Shown here piece after piece: positions 17,837-26,288 of a stretch of DNA of 37,673 nt (its first letter is position 1; each line of letters opens with the position of its first letter). Both the position numbers and the translations under genes were made by a program. The notes below the pieces were generated by a model. That model was not told the origin of the DNA. It saw only the letters and a list, made by a program, of their open reading frames with translations, and searched no databases. The stretch comes from Streptomyces sp. rh34 (GTDB lineage Bacteria; Actinomycetota; Actinomycetes; Streptomycetales; Streptomycetaceae), in the NCBI RefSeq assembly GCF_002551245.1, contig NZ_NTGZ01000043.1, forward strand, positions 1-37,673. The letters are read 5' to 3'.

Positions 17837-19095
17837 GGCGTCTGCTCACCGCCGCGGGCGCGGCGGCGGCCGTGGCCGGGTGCGTGGCGGGACTCCTGTA
17901 CCTCGGTCCCGACACCTCCCGGCCGTCGGCCACCACCGCGCCCGCGGGCGTGGCCGGAGAGGGCGCCGGCTCCGTGGACACCAACCGCACGAGGACGGAG
18001 ACGTACCCAGACGACCCGGCAGCCTGGGCCGATCTGGCGCACGCCGAGATCGAGCGGGCCCGCACCACCTTCGACGCGGGTCCGCTCGATGTCGCCGACA
18101 AGGCGCTGCGCCGCTCCCTCGCCCTCGACGGCACGGACAACTACCGGGCCGTGACAGGCCGGGGACTGCTCGCCAACGCCCGGCACGATTTCGGCGAGGG
18201 GCGCGTGCACGGGCTGCGCGCCACCCGGATGGCACCCGACCGGCCCGACGGGTACGCCGTACTGGCGGACGCCGAGATCCAGCTCGGGAACTATCCGCAG
18301 GCGCGCCACGCCGTACAGCGGATGCTCGACATCGCCCCGGCCACGGCCGCCTACAGCAGAGCCGCCTACGACCTGGAGACCGGCGGGCGGCCCGAGGACG
18401 CCGCCATCGCACTCCAGCGAGCCGTGGACAGCGCGGTCACCCAGGACGAACGAGCCTTCGCCGAGGCCCGCCTGGGCGACCTGGCCTGGTCCCAGGGCCA
18501 GTCGGACCGGGCGGCACGGCACTACGGGCGCGCCCTGAGCGCCGTGCCGGCCCACCCCTACGGGCAGGCCGGAATCGCCCGGGTGGCCGCCGCACGCGGC
18601 GACACCGGTAAGGCACTTGAGCTGTACACGCGACTGGTCGAGCGGATGCCGCTGCCCCAGTTCCTGCTGGAAAGCCTGAACCTTCGGCGCGCGAGCGGGG
18701 ATGCCCGCGGGGGGAGCGAGCGGGCGGCCCTCTCGGCGCAGGTGCGGATGGCCCGTGCGGACGGCGGGCCCGTCGACCCGCATCTCATCCTCTACGCGGC
18801 CGACCACGGCGACCCGAAGGCCGCGGTGGAGCTCGCGCGCAGGGAGTGGAAGAACGTCCGAAGCGTCATCGTCGCCGATGCGCTGGCCTGGGCCCTGCAC
18901 CGCGCGGGACGCGGCACCGAAGCCCTCGCCCACGCACGGCGGGCGGCCGCCACCGGCTGGAAGAACGCTCTGTTCCGCTACCACCGGGGCGCGATCGAGC
19001 AGTCCCTCGGCCTGCCCGAAGGGTCCCGCCGTCTGAGCGAGGCCCACGCCCTGAACCCGCACCTCTCCCTGTACCGACCCGACGCAGATGGGTAG
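17833..19095 (+). CDS. Tetratricopeptide-repeat lipoprotein
   Basis: A 420-residue protein starting GTG 17833, overlapping the upstream stop by 4 bp. The N-terminus VRRLLTAAGAAAAVAGC looks like a short lipoprotein signal with the lipidated Cys at position 17. The rest is a helical solenoid of TPR-like repeats, for example DPAAWADLAHAEIERAR, RPDGYAVLADAEIQLGNYPQARHAVQRMLDIAP, AFAEARLGDLAWSQGQSDRAARHYGRALSAVP and GQAGIARVAAARGDTGKALELYTRLVERMP. It probably acts as an extracytoplasmic scaffold for the DUF4331 protein or the transporter; that role is inference from the operon. The next gene starts 3 bp after its stop. Confidence 0.88.
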   Translation: MRRLLTAAGAAAAVAGCVAGLLYLGPDTSRPSATTAPAGVAGEGAGSVDTNRTRTETYPDDPAAWADLAHAEIERARTTFDAGPLDVADKALRRSLALDGTDNYRAVTGRGLLANARHDFGEGRVHGLRATRMAPDRPDGYAVLADAEIQLGNYPQARHAVQRMLDIAPATAAYSRAAYDLETGGRPEDAAIALQRAVDSAVTQDERAFAEARLGDLAWSQGQSDRAARHYGRALSAVPAHPYGQAGIARVAAARGDTGKALELYTRLVERMPLPQFLLESLNLRRASGDARGGSERAALSAQVRMARADGGPVDPHLILYAADHGDPKAAVELARREWKNVRSVIVADALAWALHRAGRGTEALAHARRAAATGWKNALFRYHRGAIEQSLGLPEGSRRLSEAHALNPHLSLYRPDADG

Positions 19096-19098
19096 TCG

Positions 19099-20766
19099 AT
19101 GAAGTTTCCCCGCCGCGCGACGGTCGTCGCGGCGTCCCTGCTCGTGCTGTCCGGCCCGACCGCGGTGCCGACGGCCCAAGCCCACCCGCTGGGCAATTTC
19201 AGCGTCAACCACTACGACGGACTGCGCTTGTCGCACGACCGGATCGAAGACACCGCGGTCGTCGACAGCGCGGAGATTCCCACCGCACAGGACGAGGAAG
19301 CGACGGACACCGACCGCGACGGCACGATCGCCCCGGCCGAGGCGGCGGACCGGGCAGCCCGGCGATGCGCCCGACTCGCCGACCGCACCCGCGTCTCGGT
19401 CGACGGCCGGCGCCTCGCCTGGCAGGTGAACCATTCCACCCTGACCTACGGGAAAGGTGACGCGGGAGTCCCCGTAGCCCGGCTGACCTGCACCCTGCGG
19501 GCCGAAGCCGATCTCTCCCGGCCCGCCGACATCACCTTCGCCTCGGGGGCGGACGTGGAACGGACCGGCTGGAAGGAGATCACCGCCGTCCCGGGCGGCC
19601 GCGTAGGGCTGGTCACGTCGTCGGTTCCCTCGGAAAGCCCGAGCGACGGGCTGCGCCACTACCCCGGGGAAGGGGAGGGACCGTCACTCGCCGTGGCCAC
19701 CGCGGAGCTCCGTACGGAGCCGGGCACGGGCGCGGGCGCCGTCCCCGGCCCGGGTGCGCCGGGAGCGTCCCCGGCGGTTCAGCCACTGGACCGGGGCACC
19801 GTGCTCTTCCCCGCGCTGGAGCGCCGGCTCACCGACCTGACCGCGGGCCGGGACCTCACGTGGTCGGTGGGTCTTCTCGCCGTCCTGCTGACCCTGCTCC
19901 TGGGTGCGGGCCACGCCGCACTGCCCGGCCACGCGAAGCTGGCCGTCGCCGCGTGTCTGGCCCGGCGGGAAGGCGGCGTCCGTGCCGCCCTCGCGGTCGG
20001 AACGACCGTCACGGCCACCCACACCGCCGGGGTCCTCGCCATGGGCCTGATCCTCACCGCGGGAGCCGGCCTCGCCGGAGAACGACTGCTGGCATGGCTG
20101 GGAGCGATCAGCGGTGCGTTGATCGCGGCATTGGGAACGGTCCTGGCGGTGACGGCGGTACGGGCCTTGGGCACGGGGCGCCCACCGGCACCCTGGCACC
20201 ACGCGCACAGCCACAGCCACGCGCACAGCCACGGGCACGGAAACAGCCACAGCCACGGGCTCGGGCCCGGACACAGCCACGGGCCCGGGCTCGGCGAGAC
20301 GCGAGAGCACGCCCTCGCGCACGGTCACCGGCAGGACCACCTCCACCACGACCACGTACACCAGCATGCCCCCGGCCTCCCGCACGGCCACGGCGACCGC
20401 ACGCACGGTGCGGGCCTACGCCCGCCGAAGACGCCGCGCCGCACCGGCCTTCCCGCACTCGTCGGCGTAGGACTCGCGGCCGGTCTCGTCCCCAGCCCCT
20501 CGGCCCTCGTCGTTCTGCTCGGTGCCATCGCGCTGAGCCAGACCCTCTTCGGCGTCCTCCTCGTCCTCGGCTACGGGCTCGGCATGGCCATCACCCTTAC
20601 CGCCGCAGGCCTCCTGCTCTCCGGAGGGGGGAGCAGACTCGCCGCACTGAGCGAACGCCACCTGCCCTCCCTGCGCCGCTGTACCCGCTATGCGACGGTC
20701 CTCACCGCGCTCGCCGTCCTCACCGTAGGCATCAGCCTCACGCTGCGAAGCCTTCTCACCCTCTGA
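19099..20766 (+). CDS. NicO/RcnA-type nickel/cobalt transporter with His-rich loop
   Basis: A 555-residue membrane protein. A Sec signal (cleavage after AQA28) exposes HPLGNFSVNHYDGL, a common start in this group. An extracytoplasmic domain follows with an EF-hand-like segment DTDRDGTIAPAE (70-81). The membrane region begins near residue 255 with GAGHAALPGHAKLAVAACL, the NicO signature. A very His-rich loop (about 367-434, repeated HSHSHAHSHGHG) precedes the second half LVPSPSALVVLLGAIALSQTLFGVLLVLGYGLGMA. The family moves Ni2+/Co2+ out of, or sometimes into, the cell; the loop would bind metal. Operon partners are DUF4331 and the TPR lipoprotein. Direction of transport and metal are inferred. 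Confidence 0.9.
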   Translation: MKFPRRATVVAASLLVLSGPTAVPTAQAHPLGNFSVNHYDGLRLSHDRIEDTAVVDSAEIPTAQDEEATDTDRDGTIAPAEAADRAARRCARLADRTRVSVDGRRLAWQVNHSTLTYGKGDAGVPVARLTCTLRAEADLSRPADITFASGADVERTGWKEITAVPGGRVGLVTSSVPSESPSDGLRHYPGEGEGPSLAVATAELRTEPGTGAGAVPGPGAPGASPAVQPLDRGTVLFPALERRLTDLTAGRDLTWSVGLLAVLLTLLLGAGHAALPGHAKLAVAACLARREGGVRAALAVGTTVTATHTAGVLAMGLILTAGAGLAGERLLAWLGAISGALIAALGTVLAVTAVRALGTGRPPAPWHHAHSHSHAHSHGHGNSHSHGLGPGHSHGPGLGETREHALAHGHRQDHLHHDHVHQHAPGLPHGHGDRTHGAGLRPPKTPRRTGLPALVGVGLAAGLVPSPSALVVLLGAIALSQTLFGVLLVLGYGLGMAITLTAAGLLLSGGGSRLAALSERHLPSLRRCTRYATVLTALAVLTVGISLTLRSLLTL

Positions 20767-20836
20767 ACCAGAGGTGTCGGCCGCCGGCCTGGTCCGGGAG
20801 CCACCAGCCTTCGCGGCACAGCCCCCGCGGTCATGA

Positions 20837-21373
20837 TCAGAACGTGACGTCGTCCGCGGGGGTGATCCTGGCTCCCATGTTGCGTTCCATCATGCGCAGG
20901 GCCGCGTCGGCGAGGTCGCTGTGAATGTGTGCCACGGCATTCCCGGGGACGGTGACGCGCAGATGCCGGATGTGGGCGTCGAGCGCCGAATACAGCACGC
21001 ACTGTTCGGTGACCTGTCCGCACAGTACGAGGTGATCGGCGCCCAATTGGGAGAGCAGATAGCTGAGCGGCGTCTCGTAGAAGATCGAATGCCGGGCCTT
21101 GACGACGAAGAGCGATTCATCGTCCGGAAGGATGGGTTCGACGAGCTCCGCGTTCTTTCCCGCGAGCGCTTTCTCGACGATCTCTCCGTGGTGGGATCGC
21201 CATTCTCCGAAATTGTCGTTCGCGTAGATGACAGGGACGTGTTCCGAGCGGGCGCGGGCGACGAGCCGGACGATGTGGGGGAGGGCCGTCCGGACGGAGG
21301 GAACGAGCAGGCCGGCGTCCGGATGATCGTACGCATTGATCATGTCGACCACGACGAGAGCACTGTTTCCCAT
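20837..21373 (-). CDS. Isochorismatase-like cysteine hydrolase
   Basis: A 178-residue single-domain hydrolase of the isochorismatase/nicotinamidase superfamily. The catalytic triad is visible as Asp10 (VVVDMINAY), Lys92 (FVVKARHS) and Cys125 (CGQVTEQCVLYSALDAH). The start ATG 21373 gives MGNSALVVVD; an upstream extension in frame has no RBS and was not used. Such enzymes hydrolyse amides or vinyl ethers, and the substrate cannot be assigned. It is divergent from the alcohol dehydrogenase gene, sharing a 122-bp promoter region. Confidence 0.9.
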   Translation of the reverse strand: MGNSALVVVDMINAYDHPDAGLLVPSVRTALPHIVRLVARARSEHVPVIYANDNFGEWRSHHGEIVEKALAGKNAELVEPILPDDESLFVVKARHSIFYETPLSYLLSQLGADHLVLCGQVTEQCVLYSALDAHIRHLRVTVPGNAVAHIHSDLADAALRMMERNMGARITPADDVTF

Positions 21374-21495
21374 GGATTCATCATCGCAAATGGACGGGTC
21401 GCGTTCGGCGCACGGCCTGTCCGCGTGTTTCACGCAGCCGGTGATGGGAACCCGGCACACTCGTTCGCGCAACCGGCGAAGGAAGGAGCGGGACT

Positions 21496-22680
21496 GTGCG
21501 CGCACTGACCTATCAGGGAAAGCGTGACGTCCGGGTGGAGACCGTCCCGGACCCACGGATCCAGGATCCGACCGACATCATCGTGAGGATCACGTCCACC
21601 GGGATCTGCGGCTCCGACCTCCATCTCTACGAAGTGCTCGGGCCCTACCTCGACCCCGGCGACATCCTGGGACACGAACCCATGGGCGTGGTCGAGGAGG
21701 TCGGGTCCGAGGTGACCGCTGTCGCGCCGGGCGACCGGGTCGTGGTGCCCTTCAACGTGTCCTGCGGTCACTGCCACATGTGCGGGCAGGGGCTTCACTC
21801 GCAGTGCGAGACCACCCAGGTGCGCGAGCGGGGTACCGGCGCGTCCCTGTTCGGGTACACCAAGCTCTACGGGCAGGTGCCCGGAGGCCAGGCCGAGTAT
21901 CTGCGGGTCCCCTTCGGCAACGACCTGCCCATCAAGGTCCCGCACGGACCGTCGGACGACCGGTTCGTGTATCTCTCCGATGTCCTGCCCACCGCCTGGC
22001 AGGCCGTGGAGTACGCGGACATCCCTCCCGGCGGCAGCGTCACCGTCCTCGGCCTCGGCCCGATCGGCGCCATGGCCGCCCGGATCGCCCTCCACCGGGG
22101 AGCCGGCCTCGTCATCGGCGTGGACCTGGTCCCCGAACGCCTCGACCGGGTCAGCGCGTACGGAGCCACCTGCCTCGACCTGCGCCGCCACGGCAAGGAC
22201 CTCGGCGACGCCGTCCGCGACCTCACGGACGGGCGCGGCACCGACGCGGTGATCGACGCGGTCGGCATGGAGGCCCACGGCGCGCCCGTGGTCAAGGCGG
22301 CACACACCGCGGTCGGCCTGCTGCCCGACGCGGTCGGACGGCGCCTCATGGAGACGGCGGGCATCGACCGCCTCACCGCGCTGCACACGGCGATCGACCT
22401 GGTGCGCCGGGGCGGCACGATCTCCGTCTCCGGGGTGTACGGCGGGTCCGCCGACCCGATGCCGCTGCTCACCCTGTTCGACAAGCAGATCCAGCTCCGC
22501 ATGGGCCAGGCCAACGTCAAGCGCTGGGTCGACGATCTGCTGCCGCTGCTGGTCGACGACGACCCGCTGGGCGTGGACTCCTTCGCGACCCACCACCTGC
22601 CCCTCGAAGAGGGGCCCAAGGCGTACGCGACGTTCCAGAAGAAGGCCGACGGAATGATCAAAACCCTGCTCGTCCCCTGA
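21496..22680 (+). CDS. Zinc-dependent alcohol dehydrogenase (formaldehyde dehydrogenase-like)
   Basis: A 394-residue MDR enzyme starting at GTG 21496 with RBS GGAAGGAG (21481-21488). The catalytic zinc site is seen in GICGSDLHLYE and GHEPMG; the structural zinc lobe has four Cys in SCGHCHMCGQGLHSQC. The Rossmann motif is VLGLGPIGAMAA. The insertion around LPDAVGRRLMETAGIDR and the overall length are typical of the glutathione-independent formaldehyde dehydrogenase-like group widespread in actinobacteria. It uses NAD(P) to oxidise an alcohol or hydrated aldehyde; the true substrate is not known. The epimerase gene follows 48 bp downstream in the same direction. Confidence 0.92.
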   Translation: MRALTYQGKRDVRVETVPDPRIQDPTDIIVRITSTGICGSDLHLYEVLGPYLDPGDILGHEPMGVVEEVGSEVTAVAPGDRVVVPFNVSCGHCHMCGQGLHSQCETTQVRERGTGASLFGYTKLYGQVPGGQAEYLRVPFGNDLPIKVPHGPSDDRFVYLSDVLPTAWQAVEYADIPPGGSVTVLGLGPIGAMAARIALHRGAGLVIGVDLVPERLDRVSAYGATCLDLRRHGKDLGDAVRDLTDGRGTDAVIDAVGMEAHGAPVVKAAHTAVGLLPDAVGRRLMETAGIDRLTALHTAIDLVRRGGTISVSGVYGGSADPMPLLTLFDKQIQLRMGQANVKRWVDDLLPLLVDDDPLGVDSFATHHLPLEEGPKAYATFQKKADGMIKTLLVP

Positions 22681-22728
22681 CACCGCCCACAGTGGACACG
22701 GGCCGGCGACGAAGAAAGGAAGCTCCGC

Positions 22729-23775
22729 GTGAAGAACGACAGTCCCCACCCGGGCAAGCGGGTCGTGGTCACGGGGGCCACAGGCAACGTGGGGACCAGT
22801 GTGGTCCGCGCGCTCGCCGCGGACCCGGACATCTCCTCGGTCCTCGGGCTGGCCCGCAGAAGGCCCGCGCTGGAGATCTCGAAGGTGGCATGGGACACCG
22901 TCGACCTGTCCCGGCCCAGCAGTGAGGAGCGGCTCACCGGCCTCCTGGACGGCGCCTACGCCGTCGTCCACCTGGCCTGGCGCTTCCAGCCCACCCACGA
23001 CCCGCTGGTGACCTGGCAGAGCAATGTGCTGGGCTCCCAGCGCGTCTTCGACGCCGCAGCGCGCGCCGGAGTTCCCGCCCTGGTGCACGCCTCCTCCGTC
23101 GGCGCCTACTCCCCGGGGCCCAAGGACGAGCCCGGCGTGGACGAGCAGTGGCCCACGCACGGCTGGCCGGACGCGGCCTACTGCCGGGAGAAGGCCTACC
23201 TGGAACGGATCCTGGACACGTTCGAGCTGCGCCACCCGCAGATCAGGGTGGTACGGATGCGGCCCGGCTTCCTCTTCAAGGAGACGGCCGCTTCCGAACA
23301 GCGGCGGATCTTCGCCGGCCGCCACGCCCCCGGCCCCCTCCTGCGCCCCGACCTGCTGCCGTTCGTGCCCGACCTGGAAGGGCTGCGTTTCCAGGTGCTC
23401 CACACCGACGACGCCGCCGACGCCTACCGGCTGGCCGTGCTCCGCGACGTACGCGGCCCCTTCAATCTGGCGGCGGACCCGGTCATCGATGCCCGCGGGC
23501 TCGCGGACCTGCTCGACGCCCGGGTCGTGCGGATCCCGAGGGCGCTGGTGCGCACCGTGCTCGCCGGGGCGTGGCGGGCCCATGCCGTACCTGCCTCCCC
23601 GCACCTGTTCGACGCGGTGCTGCGGCTGCCCGTGCTGGACTCCGGCCGGGCCCGCGACACGCTGGGCTGGCAGCCCGCCCGCACGGCGGAAGACGCGCTG
23701 GGCGCGTTTCTGCGCGGCGTACGCACCGGCGCGGGCGAGAACACCGCGCCGCTGGCGGGACGGAAGATCGGCTGA
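22729..23775 (+). CDS. NAD-dependent epimerase/dehydratase (extended SDR)
   Basis: A 348-residue extended short-chain dehydrogenase from GTG 22729 (RBS GAAAGGAAG). The cofactor motif VVVTGATGNVGTSVV is at about residues 9-23, and the catalytic motif YCREK (YxxxK) follows the HASSVGAYSPGP serine strand. The C-terminal half (VLHTDDAADAYRLAV, FNLAADPVIDARGLADLL) matches sugar-nucleotide or atypical SDR5/SDR-e proteins. No sugar-nucleotide gene is nearby, so a stress-related or xenobiotic reductase role is as likely as sugar epimerisation. It probably shares a transcript with the upstream dehydrogenase. Confidence 0.88.
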   Translation: MKNDSPHPGKRVVVTGATGNVGTSVVRALAADPDISSVLGLARRRPALEISKVAWDTVDLSRPSSEERLTGLLDGAYAVVHLAWRFQPTHDPLVTWQSNVLGSQRVFDAAARAGVPALVHASSVGAYSPGPKDEPGVDEQWPTHGWPDAAYCREKAYLERILDTFELRHPQIRVVRMRPGFLFKETAASEQRRIFAGRHAPGPLLRPDLLPFVPDLEGLRFQVLHTDDAADAYRLAVLRDVRGPFNLAADPVIDARGLADLLDARVVRIPRALVRTVLAGAWRAHAVPASPHLFDAVLRLPVLDSGRARDTLGWQPARTAEDALGAFLRGVRTGAGENTAPLAGRKIG

Positions 23776-23889
23776 GCCGGGGGCCGCAGCCCAGCGGGAT
23801 CATGCGGCACGTCGGGCCGGTCCGACGCGCCGCACGATCCGGGCACAACCCCTGGACCGGACACGTTCGACGCACGTAGGAGACTCATC

Positions 23890-24777
23890 ATGGCGAACCA
23901 CGCACACCCGCAGGACCCCAACGAGCTCCACCCCCGCCCCGAATTCCCCCAGCAGGACCAGGGACACCCCGGCTGGACCGGCCCCATGGACCCGCCACCC
24001 GACCACGGCGAGGAGTCCTACCGGGGGTCGGGCCTGCTGGACGGCCTGAAGACGGTGATCACCGGTGGTGATTCGGGTATCGGACGCGCGGTCGCTCTCG
24101 CCTTCGCACGTGAGGGTGCGGATGTCCTGCTTACTCATCTCCCCGAGGAGGAGAAGGAGGCCGAGGAGACCGTCCGCCTGGTGGAGGACAGCGGCCGCAG
24201 GGCAGTGCCCGTCATCTGCGACATCCGGGACGAGAAGCAGTGCGGCTCGCTCGTGGAACGCGCCCTCTCCGAGTTCGGCCGCATCGACGTCCTGGTGAAC
24301 AACGCGGCCTACCAGATGTCCCAGCCGGAGGGGATCTCCGCCATCTCCACCGAGCAGTTCGACCGCGTGATGCGCACCAACCTCTACGGGATGTTCTGGC
24401 TCTGCAAGAGCGCCCTGCCGCACATCCCGGCAGGCGGTTCGATCATCAACACCACCTCGGTGCAGGCGTACAAGCCGAGTCTCCATCTGCTGGACTACGC
24501 GATGACCAAGGGGGCGATCGTCACCTTCACCCAGGGCCTGGCCCAGATGCTGGCCTCCGACGGCATCCGCGTCAACGCCGTCGCACCCGGCCCCGTCTGG
24601 ACACCCCTCATCCCGGCGACCCTGCCCGACACCGCCGAGTTCGGGAAGCAGAGCCCGCTCGGCCGCCCCGCCCAGCCCGCGGAAATGGCGCCGGCCTACG
24701 TCTTCCTGGCCTCCGCGAACGCCTCGTTCATCACCGGCGAGATCATGAACGCCACCGGCGGCACACCGCTTCCCTGA
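23890..24777 (+). CDS. General-stress-type SDR oxidoreductase (YhdF/YghA-like)
   Basis: A 295-residue classical SDR with the N-terminal extension typical of this subgroup (ELHPRPEFPQQDQGHPGWTG, then MDPPPDHGEESYRGSG). Cofactor motif VITGGDSGIGRAVAL; NNAAYQ; catalytic Ser in NTTSVQAYKPS and YAMTK. The C-terminus GEIMNATGGTPLP is complete. Bacillus and enteric homologues belong to general-stress regulons and act on unknown alcohols or aldehydes. The gene is 114 bp downstream of the epimerase with its own RBS (AGGAGA), and two SigB-family sigma genes lie 4-5 kb downstream. A strong hairpin terminator follows. Confidence 0.92.
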   Translation: MANHAHPQDPNELHPRPEFPQQDQGHPGWTGPMDPPPDHGEESYRGSGLLDGLKTVITGGDSGIGRAVALAFAREGADVLLTHLPEEEKEAEETVRLVEDSGRRAVPVICDIRDEKQCGSLVERALSEFGRIDVLVNNAAYQMSQPEGISAISTEQFDRVMRTNLYGMFWLCKSALPHIPAGGSIINTTSVQAYKPSLHLLDYAMTKGAIVTFTQGLAQMLASDGIRVNAVAPGPVWTPLIPATLPDTAEFGKQSPLGRPAQPAEMAPAYVFLASANASFITGEIMNATGGTPLP

Positions 24778-24910
24778 CACCGGGCAGGAGCCGAACGGGG
24801 GGTGCGTGGACTGGTGTCGTCCTCGTGGCGGGACAGCGACGCCGGCGCGCGATCACCGCTCCGATGCGCGCGCCGAGCGGGTGGGTGCGGGGAGTCCCCG
24901 TCGTGAGGTC

Positions 24911-24940
24911 GGCCGGTACCGTGTCCCCGAGGTACCGGCC
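24911..24940. terminator. Bidirectional terminator-like hairpin
   Basis: GGCCGGTACC and GGTACCGGCC form a perfect 10-bp stem with a 10-nt loop, in the 178-bp gap between the convergent SDR and sortase genes and 15 bp past the sortase stop. Confidence 0.65.
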
Positions 24941-24955
24941 GCCCCCGAGCGGCGT

Positions 24956-25675
24956 TCAGGCCGCCTTCTTCAAGGACGTGAGGTGGGCGAAGACCACCAC
25001 ATTCGCCGAGTAGCCCGCCTTCTCGTCGAAACGCCCGCCGCAGGTCAGCAGCCGGAGTTCGGGCCGCCCCGTCTCCCCGTACACCTTGTCGTCGGGGAAC
25101 TTGTCCTTCGTGTACGTCTTCACCGCATCCACCGTGAACACCGCGGTCTTGCGGTCCGCGCGCACTACGTTGACCTTGTCACCCCGGCGCAGTGCGTTGA
25201 GGTTGAGGAAGATGGCCGGGCCGGTCCTGGTGTCCCGGTGGCCCACGAGCAGGGCCGTGCCGTCCTCACCGGGCGACGGCCCCTTCTCGTACCAGCCCGT
25301 CAGCTTGGGCTTGCTCAACGGCGGGGCTTCGAGCCGGCCCTTCGCGTCGAGGCCGAGACCGGTGACCGCCGCCTCGATGAAGATGGCGGGAATGGCGACC
25401 TTCAGCGGGCGGGAGGGCGCCAGGGGGGCGTGCGAGGCGGGCACGTGCTTCTCGGGTTCGTGCGGTGCCCGTCGGAACGGCTCCCTCCCGCCGCCCGCGG
25501 CGTCGCTGCCGCGGGCGGCGGCGATCGTCTGGGTGTCCTCGGACGAATCCGAGGACACCCAGACGATGCCGGCCACCAGAGAGAACGTCACGCTCAGCGT
25601 CATGGTGAGACGGCAGGCGCGCGTCGGTCCTCGTCGTTGCCGTCGGCAGCGGGCGTTACGCCTGGCCACGGGCAC
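24956..25675 (-). CDS. Class F sortase
   Basis: A 239-residue membrane-anchored transpeptidase. The frame opens at GTG 25675, overlapping the surface-protein gene by 20 bp; an inner ATG (MTLSVTFSLVAGIVW) would also keep the membrane anchor. The catalytic domain starts around LKVAIPAIFIEAAVTGLGLD and has the class F motifs GWYEKGPSPGEDGTALLVGHRDT (catalytic His) and LRLLTCGG (catalytic Cys). The region after the Cys reads GYSANVVVFA, without the Arg often seen there in class F enzymes (YRDN), so the third catalytic residue is not obvious. The N-terminal linker is partly encoded by a perfect hairpin (25524-25567). It would process its overlapping partner, although that lacks an LPXTG motif. Confidence 0.9.
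   Translation of the reverse strand: MPVARRNARCRRQRRGPTRACRLTMTLSVTFSLVAGIVWVSSDSSEDTQTIAAARGSDAAGGGREPFRRAPHEPEKHVPASHAPLAPSRPLKVAIPAIFIEAAVTGLGLDAKGRLEAPPLSKPKLTGWYEKGPSPGEDGTALLVGHRDTRTGPAIFLNLNALRRGDKVNVVRADRKTAVFTVDAVKTYTKDKFPDDKVYGETGRPELRLLTCGGRFDEKAGYSANVVVFAHLTSLKKAA
25524..25567. repeat. Perfect 20-bp-stem hairpin inside the sortase gene
   Basis: Left arm 25524-25543, loop CGAA 25544-25547, right arm 25548-25567; all 20 bp pair without mismatch. It encodes IVWVSSDSSEDTQTI just after the membrane anchor. It may be a real mRNA structure or a fold-back artefact. Confidence 0.9.
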
Positions 25676-26288
25676 GGCGACGTGCGGACCGGCGCATCAT
25701 GATCAGGCCCGCGGCTCCTGCGGCCCCGGCGGCCAGAGCGGCGGCGGTTCCGGCGTTCGAGTCGCTCTCGGAGCTGATGGGCTCCATGTCCGGAACACCG
25801 CCGCCGCCCGCGGGGACCGCGCCGATGGGCTTCTGCGGCTTGTGGGGCTTGCCACCGCCGTGACCGCGGTCGGGGCACTCGACCTTGAAGCTCTTCTGCT
25901 TCGGGCCCGCCGGGACGACCCACACCAGCTGGTACGTGCCCTCCGGAAGCAGGTACGCCTCACTGCGCGCGCTGCCGTTGATGAGCGGAAGGGTGGCCAG
26001 CAGGGTGTTGCCCGGCGGCACGGTCGGGGGCTGCTCGGTGATCGTCCAGGGGACCGAGGGGAGCGACTCGAAGTTGCTCGCCGCCAGCACGAACTTGCAG
26101 ACCTCGACGCCTTCGCGGTCACCGCGCGAGTGCCAGCTGACCGAGCGGATGTCGATGTCACCGCTGTCACCGGGGACGGCGTAGGCGGCGGGTGCTCCGG
26201 CCAGGGTGGCACCGGCGACGGCGACGGCGACGGCGACCTTGGCGCCCGTGCGGACGCTGCGGGAGCGGACGGAACTGGAGATGCGCAT
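25656..26288 (-). CDS. Secreted/surface protein with C-terminal membrane anchor, sortase partner
   Basis: A 210-residue protein with a Sec signal peptide (GAKVAVAVAVAGATLAGAPAAYA) and RBS GAAGGAG. The mature domain starts VPGDSGDIDIRSVSWHSRGDREGVEVCKFVLAASNFESLPSVPWTI, with one Cys pair (VCKF and VECPD) and a beta-rich look. A Gly/Pro-rich, His/Lys-containing spacer (GHGGGKPHKPQKP) follows, and the C-terminus is a hydrophobic segment plus Arg-rich tail (GTAAALAAGAAGAAGLIMMRRSARRRARG). This is the layout of a sorting signal, but no LPXTG or LAXTG is present; PDMEPISS lies where it would be expected. The sortase gene overlaps its 3' end. Function is unknown; a cell-surface role is inferred. Confidence 0.82.
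   Translation of the reverse strand: MRISSSVRSRSVRTGAKVAVAVAVAGATLAGAPAAYAVPGDSGDIDIRSVSWHSRGDREGVEVCKFVLAASNFESLPSVPWTITEQPPTVPPGNTLLATLPLINGSARSEAYLLPEGTYQLVWVVPAGPKQKSFKVECPDRGHGGGKPHKPQKPIGAVPAGGGGVPDMEPISSESDSNAGTAAALAAGAAGAAGLIMMRRSARRRARGQA

Noticed and set aside
20181..20400. His-codon repeats as a CRISPR or tandem-repeat array
   Set aside because: They are the low-complexity His loop of the NicO protein in frame.
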